NCBI RefSeq assembly: GCF_008298015.1
Contig: NZ_VTPX01000018.1
Coordinates: 1-63,224, forward strand
Reading direction: 5' to 3'
Length of the DNA: 63,224 bases
Source: Salinicola corii
GTDB taxonomy: Bacteria; Pseudomonadota; Gammaproteobacteria; Pseudomonadales; Halomonadaceae
Shown: piece after piece, positions 43,379 to 53,669 of the stretch
Position numbering within the stretch: position 1 is the stretch's first letter
How the letters are laid out: the number at the start of each line of letters is the position of its first letter
The notes under the pieces: generated by a model
The model's database searches: none
What the model saw: the letters and a program-made list of their open reading frames with translations, nothing else
What the model was told of the DNA's origin: nothing
Program-made: the position numbers and the translations under genes

Positions 43379-46300
43379 ATGTCAATCAATGTCACTCGGC
43401 GCCAGTTTTTCAAACTGGGCGGAGCGGGATTGGCGAGCTCGAGCCTGGCGATGATGGGCTTTGCGCCCGAGCCCGCCGAAGCCTCGATCCGCCAGTTCAA
43501 GCTGACCCACGCCAAAGAGACCCGCAACACCTGCACCTACTGCTCGGTAGGCTGCGGCATCCTGATCTACAGCAAGGGTGACGGTTCCAAGAACGTCGAA
43601 CAGAACGTCTTCCATATCGAAGGCGACCCCGACCATCCGGTGTCCCGTGGTTCGCTCTGCCCCAAAGGCGCCGGTCTGCTCGACTTCGTTCACAGCAAGG
43701 GGCGGCTCGAATATCCGCAGGTGCGTGAAGCGGGCTCCAGCGAATGGACACGCATCAGTTGGGACGAGGCGCTCAACCGTATCGCCCGGCACATGAAGGA
43801 CGATCGCGACGCCAACTTCGTCCAGCGCACCGCGCAGGGCGAGACGGTCAATCACTGGACGACGACGGGATTCCTGGCCGCGTCCGGCTCTTCCAACGAA
43901 GCCGGTTACATCACCCACAAGGTGGTTCGTAACCTCGGCATGGTGGCTTTCGACAACCAGGCACGCGTCTGACACGGACCGACGGTGGCAGGTCTTGCCC
44001 CTTCATTCGGTCGCGGTGCCATGACCAATCACTGGGTCGACATCCGCAATGCCAACTTGATTCTGTCGATGGGCGGCAACTCTGCCGAGGCACACCCCGT
44101 GGGCTTCCGCTGGGTCACCGAGGCCATCGAGCACAACAAAGCCGAGTTGATCACGATCGACCCGCGCTTCACTCGTACCAGCGCCGTGGCGCAGGACAAG
44201 GCGTTCATCCGTACCGGCACCGATATCGCGTTTCTCGGCGGGCTGATCAGTTACCTGATCGAGACCGACCAGATCCAGCGCGAATACGTGCTGAACTACA
44301 CCGACGCGGCACTGATCGTGCGCGAGGATTACGGGTTCGAGGACGGCCTGTTTTCCGGGTATGACGAGTCGACGCGCAGCTACGACAAGCAGTCGTGGAT
44401 GTACGAGATGGGCGACGACGGTTTCGTCCGCCGCGACGAGTCGTTGCAGGATCCGCGCTGCGTCTATCAACTGCTGCGAGAGCACTACTCGCGCTATACC
44501 CCGGACATGGTGTCGAGCATCACCGGGATCACGGTCGACGACATCCAGCGCATCTGGAAGAAGATCGCGGCTATGGCGGTGCCCGGCAAGACCATGACCA
44601 TCCTCTACGCGCTGGGGTGGACGCAGCACTCGACCGGTTCCCAGATCATTCGCAACGCGGCCATGGTCCAGCTGTTGCTGGGCAACATGGGAATGCCGGG
44701 CGGTGGCGTCAACGCCCTGCGTGGCCACTCCAACATCCAGGGGTTGACCGATCTGGGGCTGCTGTCCCAGTTGCTGCCGGGCTACATGACGCTGGCCAAT
44801 GCCAAGGAGCAGGATTACCGCGCCTACATCGACAAGCGCACCAAGCAGCCGACCGTCGAGGGGCAGGTCTCCTACTGGAAGAACTATGAAAAGTTCCACG
44901 TCAGCCTGATGAAGGCGTGGTACGGCGATGCCGCCAACGAAGGCAACAACTGGTGCTTCGACTGGTTGCCCAAGCTCGAGCGACCGCTCTACGACATTCT
45001 CGACACCTTCGAGCGCATGTCCAAGGGCGAGCTCAACGGCTACTTCTGCCAGGGCTTCAACCCGCTGGCCTCGTTCCCCGACCGGGCCAAGGTGACCAGG
45101 GCGCTTTCTTCGCTGAAGTACCTGGTAGTGATGGACCCGCTCAATACCGAGACCAGCGAGTTCTGGAGGAACTACGGCGAATACAACGATGTCGACTCCA
45201 GCCAGATCGACACCGAGGTGTTCCGTCTGCCGACCTGTTGCTTCGCCGAGGATGAGGGGTCGATCGTCAACAGCGCCCGCTGGTTGCAGTGGCACTGGTC
45301 GGCGGCGCCGCCGCCGGGAGACGCGCGACCGGATACCCGCATCATGGGCGAGTTGTTCCTCAAGCTGAAACGGCTCTACCAGGAAGAGGGTGGCGTCTTC
45401 GCCGATCCGATACTCAACCTGACCTGGGATTACCGAATTCCGGACGATCCGAAGGCGGATGAGCTGGCGCGCGAGTTCAACGGCCGTGCGCTGGAGGATC
45501 TGACCGACGAGCAGGGCAACGTGACCCGGCGAGCCGGTGAGCAACTGGCCGGGTTCGCCGAGCTGACCGCCGACGGCCGCACTGCGGCGGGTTGCTGGAT
45601 ATTCACCGGCTGCTGGACCGAAGCCGGCAACCAGATGGCCAACCGCGACAATTCCGATCCTTATGGCACCGGCAACACGCTGGGTTGGGCCTGGGCCTGG
45701 CCGATGAACCGGCGAATCCTCTACAACCGGGCCAGCGCCGACGTCCAGGGGCGCCCCTGGGGGCCTGACAAGGCGTTCGTCTGGTGGGATGGCGAGCAGG
45801 GCGCCTGGGTGGGGGCGGACGTGCCGGACTTCCCGACCAACTCGCCGCCGTCGCAAGGGCAGATGCCGTTCATCATGCAGCCGGAGGGCGTCGGCCACCT
45901 GTTCGCCGGGCAGAGCATGGTCGACGGGCCGTTCCCCGAACATTACGAGCCGTTCGAGTCACCGGTGTCGCAGAACCTGCTGCATCCGGGCAAGGAGAAG
46001 GCGCGCAACAATCCGGCCGCGCGCATTTTCGACGAGGACCGGGAGGCGCTGGGCAAGCCCGAGGAGTTTCCGCACGCGGCGACCACCTATCGTCTTACCG
46101 AGCATTTCCACTTCTGGACCAAGCATGCCGAGCTCAATGCCATCGTGCAGCCGCAGCAGTTCGTCGAGATCGGCGAAGCGCTGGCCGACGAGATCGGCAT
46201 CGCGGCGGGTGACTGGGTGAAGGTGTCGTCCAAACGGGGCTTCATCAAGGCCGTGGCAGTGGTGACCAAGCGTTTGCGACCGATGATGATCGGCGACAAG

Positions 46301-46453
46301 CAGGTCCACCACGTGGGGATTCCGCTGCATTGGGGATTCACCGGGGTGGCCAAGAAAGGATACCTGGTCAACGCCCTGACACCGTTCGTCGGCGATGCCA
46401 ATACCCAGACGCCGGAATACAAGTCGTTCACCGTCCGCGTTGACAAGGTCTAA
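43379..46453 (+). CDS. fdoG: selenocysteine formate dehydrogenase, catalytic alpha subunit (FdnG/FdoG type)
   Basis: One gene of 1024 residues with an in-frame TGA at 43970-43972 read as selenocysteine at position 198, in DNQARV-U-HGPTVAG, exactly the E. coli FdnG context. A Tat signal (TRRQFFKLGG) sends the folded enzyme to the periplasm. A 4Fe-4S motif lies near 45-90 (CTYCSVGCG, then GSLCPKGA). The rest matches the molybdopterin-bis-MGD family, with GWTQHSTGSQIIRN, GGGVNALRGHSNIQG and the C-terminal GDANTQTPEYKSF. Automated callers would split it at 43972 and restart near 43985. Formate is oxidised here and electrons pass to the beta and gamma subunits. Confidence 0.96.
43970..44015 (+). 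promoter_or_regulatory. bacterial SECIS element after the UGA codon
   Basis: Directly after the TGA the RNA can fold with lower stem ACCGA/UCGGU (43978-43982 with 44007-44011) and apical stem GGCA/UGCC (43987-43990 with 43996-43999) around the loop GGUCU. This matches the form SelB recognises in E. coli formate dehydrogenase messages. Confidence 0.88.
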
Positions 46454-46462
46454 GGAGGGCAT

Positions 46463-47401
46463 ATGAATAACTCTCAGAACATCATCGCCCGCTCCGCCAC
46501 CACCACGACGCCTCCTCAGGTCCGGAGTCACGTCGATGAGGTTGCCAAACTGATCGATGTCTCCAAATGCATCGGTTGCAAGGCCTGCCAGGTGGCGTGC
46601 ATGGAGTGGAACGACCTACGCGACGATGTTGGCGAGTGCCACGGCACCTACGATAACCCCACCGATCTGACCGCCAATTCGTGGACGGTCATGCGTTTCA
46701 GCGAACACGAGACGCAGGAGGGCAACCTCGAATGGCTGATTCGCAAGGACGGTTGCATGCACTGCGCCGAACCGGGCTGCCTGACGGCATGCCCGGCCCC
46801 CGGCGCTATCGTGCAGTACGCCAACGGCATCGTCGACTTCAATTCGGAGCACTGCATCGGTTGCGGCTACTGCATTACCGGGTGCCCGTTCGATATTCCG
46901 CGGATATCGGCAAAAGATCAGAAATCCTACAAGTGCACGCTCTGCTCGGATCGGGTCAACGCGGGGATGGAGCCGGCGTGCGTCAAGACCTGCCCGACCA
47001 ACTGCATCGAGTTCGGCACCAAGGAAGACATGCTGGCGCGGGCGGAGAAGCGGGTGGGCGATCTCAAGGCGCTCGGCTTCCGTGACGCGGGTATCTACGA
47101 TCCGGCCGGGGTCGGCGGCACGCACGTGATGTACGTGCTCCACCACGCCAATGACCCCAACCGTTACAGCGGGTTGCCCAAGGATCCGCGCATTTCGCCG
47201 CTGGTCGGGGCGTGGAAGGGCGCGACCAAGCCGATCATGTCGGCGATCATCGGCATCACCGCGTTCGCGGGCGTGATCCATTACATGACCAAGGGGCCGA
47301 AGGAAGAACCGGAAGAGCAGGCGGAACACGGGCAGGACGACGTGCCGCCACCGCATTCGCTCGGCTACGATGCCACCCGTCCGCGGGGAGAAGACCGATG
47401 A
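46463..47401 (+). CDS. fdoH: formate dehydrogenase beta subunit (four 4Fe-4S clusters)
   Basis: A 312-residue electron-transfer subunit. Four ferredoxin-type cysteine groups are visible: [11 protein letters not shown] near 36, [13 protein letters not shown] near 97, [13 protein letters not shown] near 130 and [11 protein letters not shown] then CVKTCP near 153-175. A C-terminal membrane anchor helix (about 250-270) is followed by an acidic tail. AGGAGG precedes the start. It passes electrons from the alpha subunit to the cytochrome and overlaps the latter gene by 4 bp. Confidence 0.95.
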   Translation: MNNSQNIIARSATTTTPPQVRSHVDEVAKLIDVSKCIGCKACQVACMEWNDLRDDVGECHGTYDNPTDLTANSWTVMRFSEHETQEGNLEWLIRKDGCMHCAEPGCLTACPAPGAIVQYANGIVDFNSEHCIGCGYCITGCPFDIPRISAKDQKSYKCTLCSDRVNAGMEPACVKTCPTNCIEFGTKEDMLARAEKRVGDLKALGFRDAGIYDPAGVGGTHVMYVLHHANDPNRYSGLPKDPRISPLVGAWKGATKPIMSAIIGITAFAGVIHYMTKGPKEEPEEQAEHGQDDVPPPHSLGYDATRPRGEDR

Positions 47402-48045
47402 AGATGCCACGCGATCGACTGATTCGTTATTCGCCGCTGGATCGCGCCAATCACTGGACCATGGCCATGGTCTTCGTGCTGCTGGCGCTATCCGGGCTGG
47501 CGTTCTTCCATCCCGCCTTCTTCTTCCTGAGTCATACGCTGGGTGGGCCGGTATGGGCGCGCATCCTGCACCCGTTTCTGGGCGTGGTGCTGGTGCTGCT
47601 GTTCTACGCCATGGCGGCACGACACGTGCGTCGCAACCTGCTCGGTGAGAACGACGTCCAGTGGGCGCGCCAGATCGGCGACGTGCTCGACAATCGCGAC
47701 GACAAGCTGCCACCCATCGGCAAGTACAACCCGGGTCAGAAGCTGGTCTACTGGTCGTTGGTGGTGTCGATCGCGCTGTTGCTGTTCAGCGGCGTGATCA
47801 TGTGGCGACCGTGGTTCGCGGGGTTCTTCCCGATTCCGCTGATCCGCTTTGCCAGTCTGCTCCACGCCGTGTCGGCGTTCGTGGCCATCGTCACCATCGT
47901 GGTCCACGTCTATGCCGCCATCTGGGTCAAGGGCTCGATTCGCTCCATGACCCGAGGCTGGGTGACCCGAGCCTGGGCGCGCCATCACCACGGCCTGTGG
48001 GCCCGCGAACAAGAGGAGGCGCAGCGCCGTGAGCAGCAGCCCTGA
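47398..48045 (+). CDS. fdoI: formate dehydrogenase gamma subunit, cytochrome b556
   Basis: A 215-residue four-helix membrane cytochrome. Candidate haem ligands include His in [17 protein letters not shown] and the pair in LLHAVSAF...VVHVYAAIW near 155-180. It should reduce quinone. ATG 47398 overlaps the beta-subunit stop; the same frame is open upstream only because of that overlap. Confidence 0.93.
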   Translation: MKMPRDRLIRYSPLDRANHWTMAMVFVLLALSGLAFFHPAFFFLSHTLGGPVWARILHPFLGVVLVLLFYAMAARHVRRNLLGENDVQWARQIGDVLDNRDDKLPPIGKYNPGQKLVYWSLVVSIALLLFSGVIMWRPWFAGFFPIPLIRFASLLHAVSAFVAIVTIVVHVYAAIWVKGSIRSMTRGWVTRAWARHHHGLWAREQEEAQRREQQP

Positions 48046-48991
48046 CAGCCAGCACGGACCAAGCGTGACCCGCGAGCACGCCTTCGGCCAGTCGCCCCCG
48101 TCGCCAGGGGCGCCGCCAATGGTCGGATTGCCAGGACGCAAGCTGTTTGCCGAGCGTGGTCAGCGCCTGCGGCAATTGGCCGAGCGGGTACCGGCGATGG
48201 CGCCCTATCTCCAGTTCATGGCGATGATCGTCGAGGCGCAGCACCGCGTCGTCCAGCAGTCGCGTCCGGTGTTGACGAGCGGGGCGGAGTTGGCCATGCG
48301 CCATGGCATCCCGCCGCTGTCGGTAGACGGCCTGTGGCGTGACATGTCATGGCCCGACGATCTCGAGGCACTGCTGAGCGAGCTTGACGGACGGGTCCTG
48401 GCTCCGCAACGCACCTGGTTCGAGGCGTTGCGCCAGCTGCCCGACGCGGATCGGGCCGAGCTGGCCCGCGCCGTGCTGGAGGGCCAGCCGTTGCCGCTCG
48501 AGCAGCGTGCCATGGCGCCGCTGGTGGGCGCGGCGCTGCAGGTGGCGTGGACACGCCAGGCAAGAGTGCTGCCGGCGACCCCGCCCAGACCGGCTGACGT
48601 CGCCAGCGGGCTCTGTCCGTGTTGCGGCTCACTTGCGGTCGGCAGCCTGATCCAGATCGGCATGGCGCGCTCCCGGGTGCGTTACCTGCAGTGTGGCCTT
48701 TGTGCCAGCGAGTGGTACGCCGAGCGGGCCAAATGCGCGCAGTGTGGCGACAGCCAGACCTTGGATTATTGCAGCCTCGAGGATGAACAGGGCGAGCGGG
48801 TGCTGCCGATCCAGGCCGAGACCTGCGATCACTGTCACAGCTACCTGAAGCGCGTCAATCGGGAGTGGGAAGCGGATGCCGATCCGCTGGCCGATGATCT
48901 TGCCAGCCTGGCCCTGGACATGATGATCGCCGATCGAGAACTGGAACGGCGCGCGTTCAATCCACTGCTGGTGTTGGGCGAGCCGGCCTAA
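48029..48991 (+). CDS. fdhE: formate dehydrogenase accessory protein FdhE
   Basis: A 320-residue cytosolic maturation factor needed for respiratory formate dehydrogenases. Rubredoxin-like metal pairs appear at CPCCGS, CGLCASEWYAE, CAQCGD and CDHCHSYLKRV (about 190-270). It starts with GTG at 48029, inside the end of the cytochrome gene, so it is translationally coupled. The order alpha-beta-gamma-fdhE follows the E. coli fdo operon. A long heptamer repeat begins right at its stop codon. Confidence 0.92.
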   Translation: MSSSPDSQHGPSVTREHAFGQSPPSPGAPPMVGLPGRKLFAERGQRLRQLAERVPAMAPYLQFMAMIVEAQHRVVQQSRPVLTSGAELAMRHGIPPLSVDGLWRDMSWPDDLEALLSELDGRVLAPQRTWFEALRQLPDADRAELARAVLEGQPLPLEQRAMAPLVGAALQVAWTRQARVLPATPPRPADVASGLCPCCGSLAVGSLIQIGMARSRVRYLQCGLCASEWYAERAKCAQCGDSQTLDYCSLEDEQGERVLPIQAETCDHCHSYLKRVNREWEADADPLADDLASLALDMMIADRELERRAFNPLLVLGEPA

Positions 48992-49118
48992 GCTTCGAGC
49001 TTCGAGCTTCGAGCTTCGAGCTTCGAGCTTCGAGCTTCGAGCTTCGAGCTTCGAGCTTCGAGCTTCGAGCTTCGAGCTTCGAGCTTCGAGCTTCGAGCTT
49101 CGAGCTTCGAGCTTCGAG
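48991..49118. repeat. heptanucleotide tandem repeat AGCTTCG, about 18 copies
   Basis: A 128-bp array of perfect AGCTTCG units starts at the base following the fdhE stop codon and stops 120 bp before selA. With no interruptions it is likely recent or actively slipping. It is one unit type, so it is not a CRISPR. Confidence 0.98.
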
Positions 49119-49158
49119 AAAGGGATTGCGAGCTTCGCGAGTCGACGGGGGTTGTCTT

Positions 49159-49179
49159 CGCGGCTCGCGGCTCGCGGCT
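49159..49179. repeat. three-copy heptamer CGCGGCT
   Basis: Three perfect copies of a different 7-mer lie 40 bp after the large array, in the same intergenic gap before selA. Confidence 0.85.
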
Positions 49180-49238
49180 TGTATTGGCGCCAGCTCGACG
49201 ATTAAATCGAGGTCACAGTCAGCGACCTCGAGCCCGTC

Positions 49239-50684
49239 ATGCCCGACACGATCGCCTCATCGATGGATCTTCGCCGCCAGTTGCCGGGGGTGACGACACT
49301 GCTCGACCATCCCGAACTCCAGCCGTGGCGGCAGCGCCATGGTGACCGGCTGCCGATACGCGCCATTCGTGAGACACTCGCCCACTATCGCCAGCGCTTG
49401 AGTGAGGGCGCGGCGGACGACATCGGTGACGACCGGCCCGAGGAGGGCGACCTGGTCGCCGCGATCAGGGGACGGCTCGAGCTTTTGACACGCGCCAATA
49501 CCCGTCCGGTCTTCAATCTGACCGGCACCGTCATCCACACCAATCTGGGGCGTTCGCCGCTCTCCGAAGCGGCCATCGAGGCCGTCGTCCAGGCTGCCCG
49601 TCACCCCATCGCGCTGGAGTACGATCTGGAGAAGGGGCGGCGCGGCGATCGTGACCGTCTGGTGGAAGAGCTGCTGATCGAACTGACCGGTGCCGAGGCG
49701 GCGACCGTGGTCAACAACAATGCCGCGGCCGTGCTGCTATCGCTCACGGCCCTCGGCGCCGGGCGCGAGGCAGTGATCTCGCGGGGCGAGATGATCGAGA
49801 TCGGCGGCGCCTTTCGGATGCCGGACGTGATGTCCGCCGCCGGCTGTCGGCTGGTCGAGGTCGGTGCCACCAATCGCACTCACGCGCGGGACTTTCACCA
49901 GGCGCTCGGTGACGACAGCGGGCTGATCGTCAAGGTGCATACCTCCAACTACGCCATCACCGGATTCACCAGCAGCGTGCCGGAGCACGAGCTTGCCCGG
50001 ATCGCCCACGAGCATGGCATACCGTTCATGATCGATCTGGGCAGCGGCGCATTGACCGACTTCCGCGCGCTGGGCCTGCCCTACGAGGCCCAGCCGTCGG
50101 AGGCGATCGCGGCGGGCGCCGATCTGGTGACCTTCAGCGGCGACAAGCTGCTTGGCGGTCCGCAGGCGGGCATCGTCGTCGGCAAGCGTGAGCTGATCGC
50201 CCGGCTAAAGCAACACCCGCTCAAGCGGGCGTTGCGCTGTGACAAGCTCACGCTGGCGGCGCTGGAGGCCACGCTCCGGTGCTATCGAGACAGTGATATG
50301 CCATCACGCTCGCTGCCGACGTTGTCGATGCTGGCGCGTGATGTGGCCACGATTGGCGACCAGGTGAGCAGATTGAAGCCGATGATGCAGGCGGCACTCG
50401 ATGGCATTGCCGAAGTGACCTGTCGGGATTGCCGCAGCCAGCTCGGCAGCGGCTCGCTGCCGGTGGATCGTCTCGACAGCCGTGCGCTGGTGCTCCATTG
50501 CTCACGGAGTCGGGATCTGTCCCGGCTGGAGCGCGTGCTTCGCGGCTTGCCGCGACCCGTGATAGGGCGAGTGCACGAGGGTGCACTGTGGCTGGATCTG
50601 CGCTGCCTGGATGGCGACGAGGAGGAGCGCCGGTTCGTCGAGCAGCTCGATACCCTTCGGCCGCTGTGGGATCGCACGGCATGA
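49239..50684 (+). CDS. selA: L-seryl-tRNA(Sec) selenium transferase
   Basis: A PLP enzyme converting seryl-tRNA(Sec) to selenocysteyl-tRNA(Sec) with selenophosphate. The 481 residues include FNLTGTVIHTNLGRSPLS near 92-109, EYDLEKGRRGDRD near 127-139, and the PLP lysine Lys303 in TFSGDKLLGGPQAG. A weak ribosome site precedes ATG 49239; Met9 is an alternative. Its stop overlaps the selB start (ATGA). The heptamer arrays occupy its upstream region. Confidence 0.96.
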   Translation: MPDTIASSMDLRRQLPGVTTLLDHPELQPWRQRHGDRLPIRAIRETLAHYRQRLSEGAADDIGDDRPEEGDLVAAIRGRLELLTRANTRPVFNLTGTVIHTNLGRSPLSEAAIEAVVQAARHPIALEYDLEKGRRGDRDRLVEELLIELTGAEAATVVNNNAAAVLLSLTALGAGREAVISRGEMIEIGGAFRMPDVMSAAGCRLVEVGATNRTHARDFHQALGDDSGLIVKVHTSNYAITGFTSSVPEHELARIAHEHGIPFMIDLGSGALTDFRALGLPYEAQPSEAIAAGADLVTFSGDKLLGGPQAGIVVGKRELIARLKQHPLKRALRCDKLTLAALEATLRCYRDSDMPSRSLPTLSMLARDVATIGDQVSRLKPMMQAALDGIAEVTCRDCRSQLGSGSLPVDRLDSRALVLHCSRSRDLSRLERVLRGLPRPVIGRVHEGALWLDLRCLDGDEEERRFVEQLDTLRPLWDRTA

Positions 50685-52675
50685 TCGTCGGTACCGCGGG
50701 GCATGTCGATCACGGCAAGACGGCACTGATTCGCGCGCTCACCGGCGTGGCCACCGATCGCCTGAAAGAGGAGCAGGTTCGTGGTCTCACCATCGAGGCC
50801 GGCTATGCCTATCCCGAGCCGCCACCGGAATATGCCGGGGCCATGCTGGGGTTCATCGACGTGCCGGGCCACGAGCGCTTCATCGCCAACATGCTCTCCG
50901 GCGCCGTGGGTATCCAAGCGATGTTGCTGGTGGTCGCGGCGGACGACGGCATCATGCCGCAGACGAGCGAACATGCCCGCATTCTGGAGCTGCTGGGCGT
51001 GACACGGGCCTGGGTGGCGCTGACCAAGACCGATCGCGTCGAACCCGACCGCATCGCGCAGGTCATGCTCGAGCTGCAGCGCTGGCTGGCGGATACCGCC
51101 TTCGCGGGGGCGCCGATCTTTCCGCTCTCCACTGTTTCGGGCGAGGGAGTCGGCGCACTCGAACACGCGCTATGGACGGCGGCCGCCAAGGTCCCGGGAG
51201 ACGGCATTGTCTCGGGAGACGGCGATATCCCCGGGAATAGCGCGGCAGCCACTCCCGTTTCGGGTCGCTTTCGGCTCGCCGTCGACCGTGTCTTCACCAA
51301 GCGGGGGGCGGGCGTCGTGGTCACCGGAACGGTGCGCAGCGGCCGGGTATCGCTGGGTGACAGCGTCCGACTGTTACCGACCGGCCTGGCGGCACGCGTG
51401 CGCGGACTGCGGTGTCAGGATCGCGATGCGGAAGCCGCGAGCCGGGGCGAGCGCTGTGCCATCAATCTCAGCGGCGCCGATATCGAGATTGGGCGTCTGG
51501 CCCGGGGCGATTGGGTCGTGGCCGAGGCTTCCCGGCTCGGCGATCAGCGCCGGCTCGATGTCGTTCTGCGTTCGCTGCCGGAGTCGCCGTCGCTCGAGCA
51601 CTGGGCGCCCGTTCACCTCCATCATGGCAGCGCCCATGTCACCGGGCGCATCTCGTTACTGGAAGCGGAGGTTTTGGCGCCCGGGGCATCGATGCTCGCG
51701 CAACTGGTGCTGGACTCGCCGCTGCAGGCGGCACACGGTGATCGAGTCGTGATTCGCGACCACGGGGCCAGTCACACGCTGGGCGGGGCCCGCGTGCTTG
51801 ATGTCGATCCTCCCAGAAGAGGTGCCAGGAAACCGGCGCGTCTCGCCTGGTTGGGTCAATTGCAAGCGTTCCTGCCGGACGATCGCGGCGCTCAGGACCC
51901 GCGGGTGCTGTGGCAAGCCCCGGCGCTGGACGAGGAGAGCGTGGATCTCGTGGCGCTGGCTGCCAATCTCGACCGGGAGACGGGCGAACTCGAGAATAGC
52001 GCCACGCTCGCCGGTTGGTGGGTCGTCTCCCATCAGGGAGAGAGCCACGCACTCCCCGTGAGGACGCAGCAATCGCTCTATTGCAAGGCGCTGGAGCGGT
52101 TGGCACTGATGCACGAGCAGGAGCCCGTCATGCGCGGTGTCGACGTCGACCGCTTGCGCCGCATGGTGGCTCCTCGGTTGCCGGCCAGTCTGTTCCGCCC
52201 GTTGCTGGAGCGCTGGAAGGCGGGCGACGAGATCGTGCAGCACGGTCCGTTCGTGGCGTTGGCCTCCCACGAGGCTTCGCTTTCCCCGGAAGAGGCCCGG
52301 CGCTGGCAGCAGGTGCGCCCGCTGCTGGAGGCGTCTCCTTACGATCCGCCGCGTGTGCGGGATATCGCCCAGCAGTTCGGCTGGGAAGAGCGTGAGGCTC
52401 GGCGTCTGCTGAGAAGCTGCGCGCTGCTCGGTAGTGTCTATCAGCTGCGCCACGATCATTTCTTCCTGACGACCCATGTCGCCGAGCTGGCCGGCGTGAT
52501 TCGCGAACTGGATGGCGAGGCGTCACCTGGGGCGAAGGCGGCGGACTTTCGGGACCGGGTCGGCTGTGGTCGGAAGCTGGCGGTGGCGATTCTCGAGTTT
52601 TTCGACCGGATCGGATTCACGCGGCGCGTCGGGGATGGTCACAAGGTGATCCGGGAAGATATGCTGTTCGAGTGA
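50681..52675 (+). CDS. selB: selenocysteine-specific elongation factor SelB
   Basis: A 664-residue GTPase that brings Sec-tRNA to UGA codons with a SECIS. GTP motifs: G1 GHVDHGKT at 7-14, G3 DVPGHERF near 65, G4 TKTD near 120. EF-Tu-like domains II and III follow, and the C-terminus has winged-helix repeats for SECIS binding (for example VRDIAQQFGWEEREARRLL). Together with selA and selC it serves the formate dehydrogenase next door. Confidence 0.95.
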   Translation: MIVGTAGHVDHGKTALIRALTGVATDRLKEEQVRGLTIEAGYAYPEPPPEYAGAMLGFIDVPGHERFIANMLSGAVGIQAMLLVVAADDGIMPQTSEHARILELLGVTRAWVALTKTDRVEPDRIAQVMLELQRWLADTAFAGAPIFPLSTVSGEGVGALEHALWTAAAKVPGDGIVSGDGDIPGNSAAATPVSGRFRLAVDRVFTKRGAGVVVTGTVRSGRVSLGDSVRLLPTGLAARVRGLRCQDRDAEAASRGERCAINLSGADIEIGRLARGDWVVAEASRLGDQRRLDVVLRSLPESPSLEHWAPVHLHHGSAHVTGRISLLEAEVLAPGASMLAQLVLDSPLQAAHGDRVVIRDHGASHTLGGARVLDVDPPRRGARKPARLAWLGQLQAFLPDDRGAQDPRVLWQAPALDEESVDLVALAANLDRETGELENSATLAGWWVVSHQGESHALPVRTQQSLYCKALERLALMHEQEPVMRGVDVDRLRRMVAPRLPASLFRPLLERWKAGDEIVQHGPFVALASHEASLSPEEARRWQQVRPLLEASPYDPPRVRDIAQQFGWEEREARRLLRSCALLGSVYQLRHDHFFLTTHVAELAGVIRELDGEASPGAKAADFRDRVGCGRKLAVAILEFFDRIGFTRRVGDGHKVIREDMLFE

Positions 52676-52845
52676 TTTGGCTCGGTCCTTGGTGATCGAG
52701 CGCTCAGAGGGGGCAACATCGGCGAGCGAAGGCAAGTTAAGGAAAAACCGGGCGAAAAGCAGAGTTTACACGGGGAAAATGAGCATTTTCAGGCCGATTT
52801 TAACGCCGTATTGTCGAGTGCAAGCATTTTGTAAACACCATCTCC

Positions 52846-52941
52846 GGAAGAGAATCGTTCCCCGGTGGGGCGCCAGGACTTCAACTCCTGTAGGGGCTGC
52901 CAGCAGTCCCTGGTGGGTTCGACTCCCACTCTCTTCCGCCA
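52846..52941 (+). tRNA. selC: tRNA-Sec (anticodon UCA)
   Basis: A 96-nt tRNA with an 8-bp acceptor stem (GGAAGAGA with TCTCTTCC), encoded CCA end, a long variable arm (about 52892-52909), an anticodon stem CAGGA/TCCTG and TCA at 52881-52883, plus GGTTCGACTCCC in the T arm. This is the expected SelC form. It lies 170 bp after selB. Confidence 0.96.
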
Positions 52942-53329
52942 TCTTTCCCATCACCTGTCACCCAAGCGAGGCGATTGTCCGGTACCATCGATCGCCTGGC
53001 CCGAACGATTTGCCATGTGCAAGTGACTTGTGAAGACGGCGTTTTTTCAGGGTTGCAAAAAATTACGCGTTTTATTGATTATTCAGTTACTTATAAATGC
53101 ATGATTAAGAAAATTAGCTTTTGCCGTAAGCAAGAACGATCCTGGGATCACGAGAAAGTCGCTGGCGATTCGATAATGAAAGTCCACTCTGAGATTGTCC
53201 ACTTAGCCAAGTGGCCCTCACCGCGAAGGAACGTGGGAGTGGGTTCCTCCTTTTGACCTGCCTACCGATTATCTCAGCCTCAGCCGTGACTACAATGACC
53301 ACGACAACGTCGCCATCGATGGAGACATC
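52942..53329. other. 388-bp intergenic region after tRNA-Sec
   Basis: No supported gene. The centre (53040-53130) is AT-rich compared with its surroundings. A hairpin AAGGAAC/GTTCCTC near 53226-53250 with a following TTTT is a plausible terminator. Confidence 0.45.
53226..53254 (+). terminator. possible terminator
   Basis: The inverted repeat AGGAAC/GTTCCT with a 10-base loop region is followed by CCTTTTG. It may end a transcript from selC. Confidence 0.45.
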
Positions 53330-53470
53330 ATGCAGGGTTCGCTGATCGGTATCGTGGTAGGACTGGTGGTCTGGATGTCCACCACCGAGTGGGGATGGGG
53401 CATCGGTGCGGGCATCGCCTCGGGAATCGCCTGGGATCTCTGGCGCCAGCGTTCGAGGCATGACGATTGA
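53330..53470 (+). CDS. small 46-residue membrane protein
   Basis: The short ORF starts at ATG 53330 after TGGAGAC and ends at TGA 53468. It encodes a hydrophobic segment MQGSLIGIVVGLVVWM, then a Gly/Trp-rich helix (EWGWGIGAGIASGIAWDLW) and a basic-acidic tail RQRSRHDD. Third-position GC is high, which supports coding. Function unknown; I do not recognise a family. Confidence 0.5.
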   Translation: MQGSLIGIVVGLVVWMSTTEWGWGIGAGIASGIAWDLWRQRSRHDD

Positions 53471-53669
53471 GGCGCCGGGGGCGAGCTGTCGGCTTGGCCC
53501 CGGCATGCCTTGGATCTGTCGCGGTTGTGATCTCAACGTAGTCGATCGAAAACCGTTGACCCAGAGATATCGAGGGATCGAATGCAACTCGTCACACCGG
53601 CAGCGTGTAATACAATAGCGTCGGGGGCATAGGCTAATATTCGGGGACATTCTCATCGGGACAGGTCTC

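Noticed and set aside
43379-43985. Frameshift or nonsense mutation splitting the formate dehydrogenase gene
   Set aside because: The TGA lies at the conserved selenocysteine position, the frame continues without shift, a SECIS follows, and selA, selB and tRNA-Sec are adjacent.
46460-46465. CATATG at the start of fdoH as an operator
   Set aside because: It is made by the start codon context after the ribosome site and has no palindromic flanks.
48991-49179. CRISPR array
   Set aside because: The units are 7-bp head-to-tail repeats with no spacers and no cas genes.
52975-53256. 93-codon ORF after tRNA-Sec
   Set aside because: It crosses an AT-rich region and the candidate terminator, has poor codon bias and no family resemblance.
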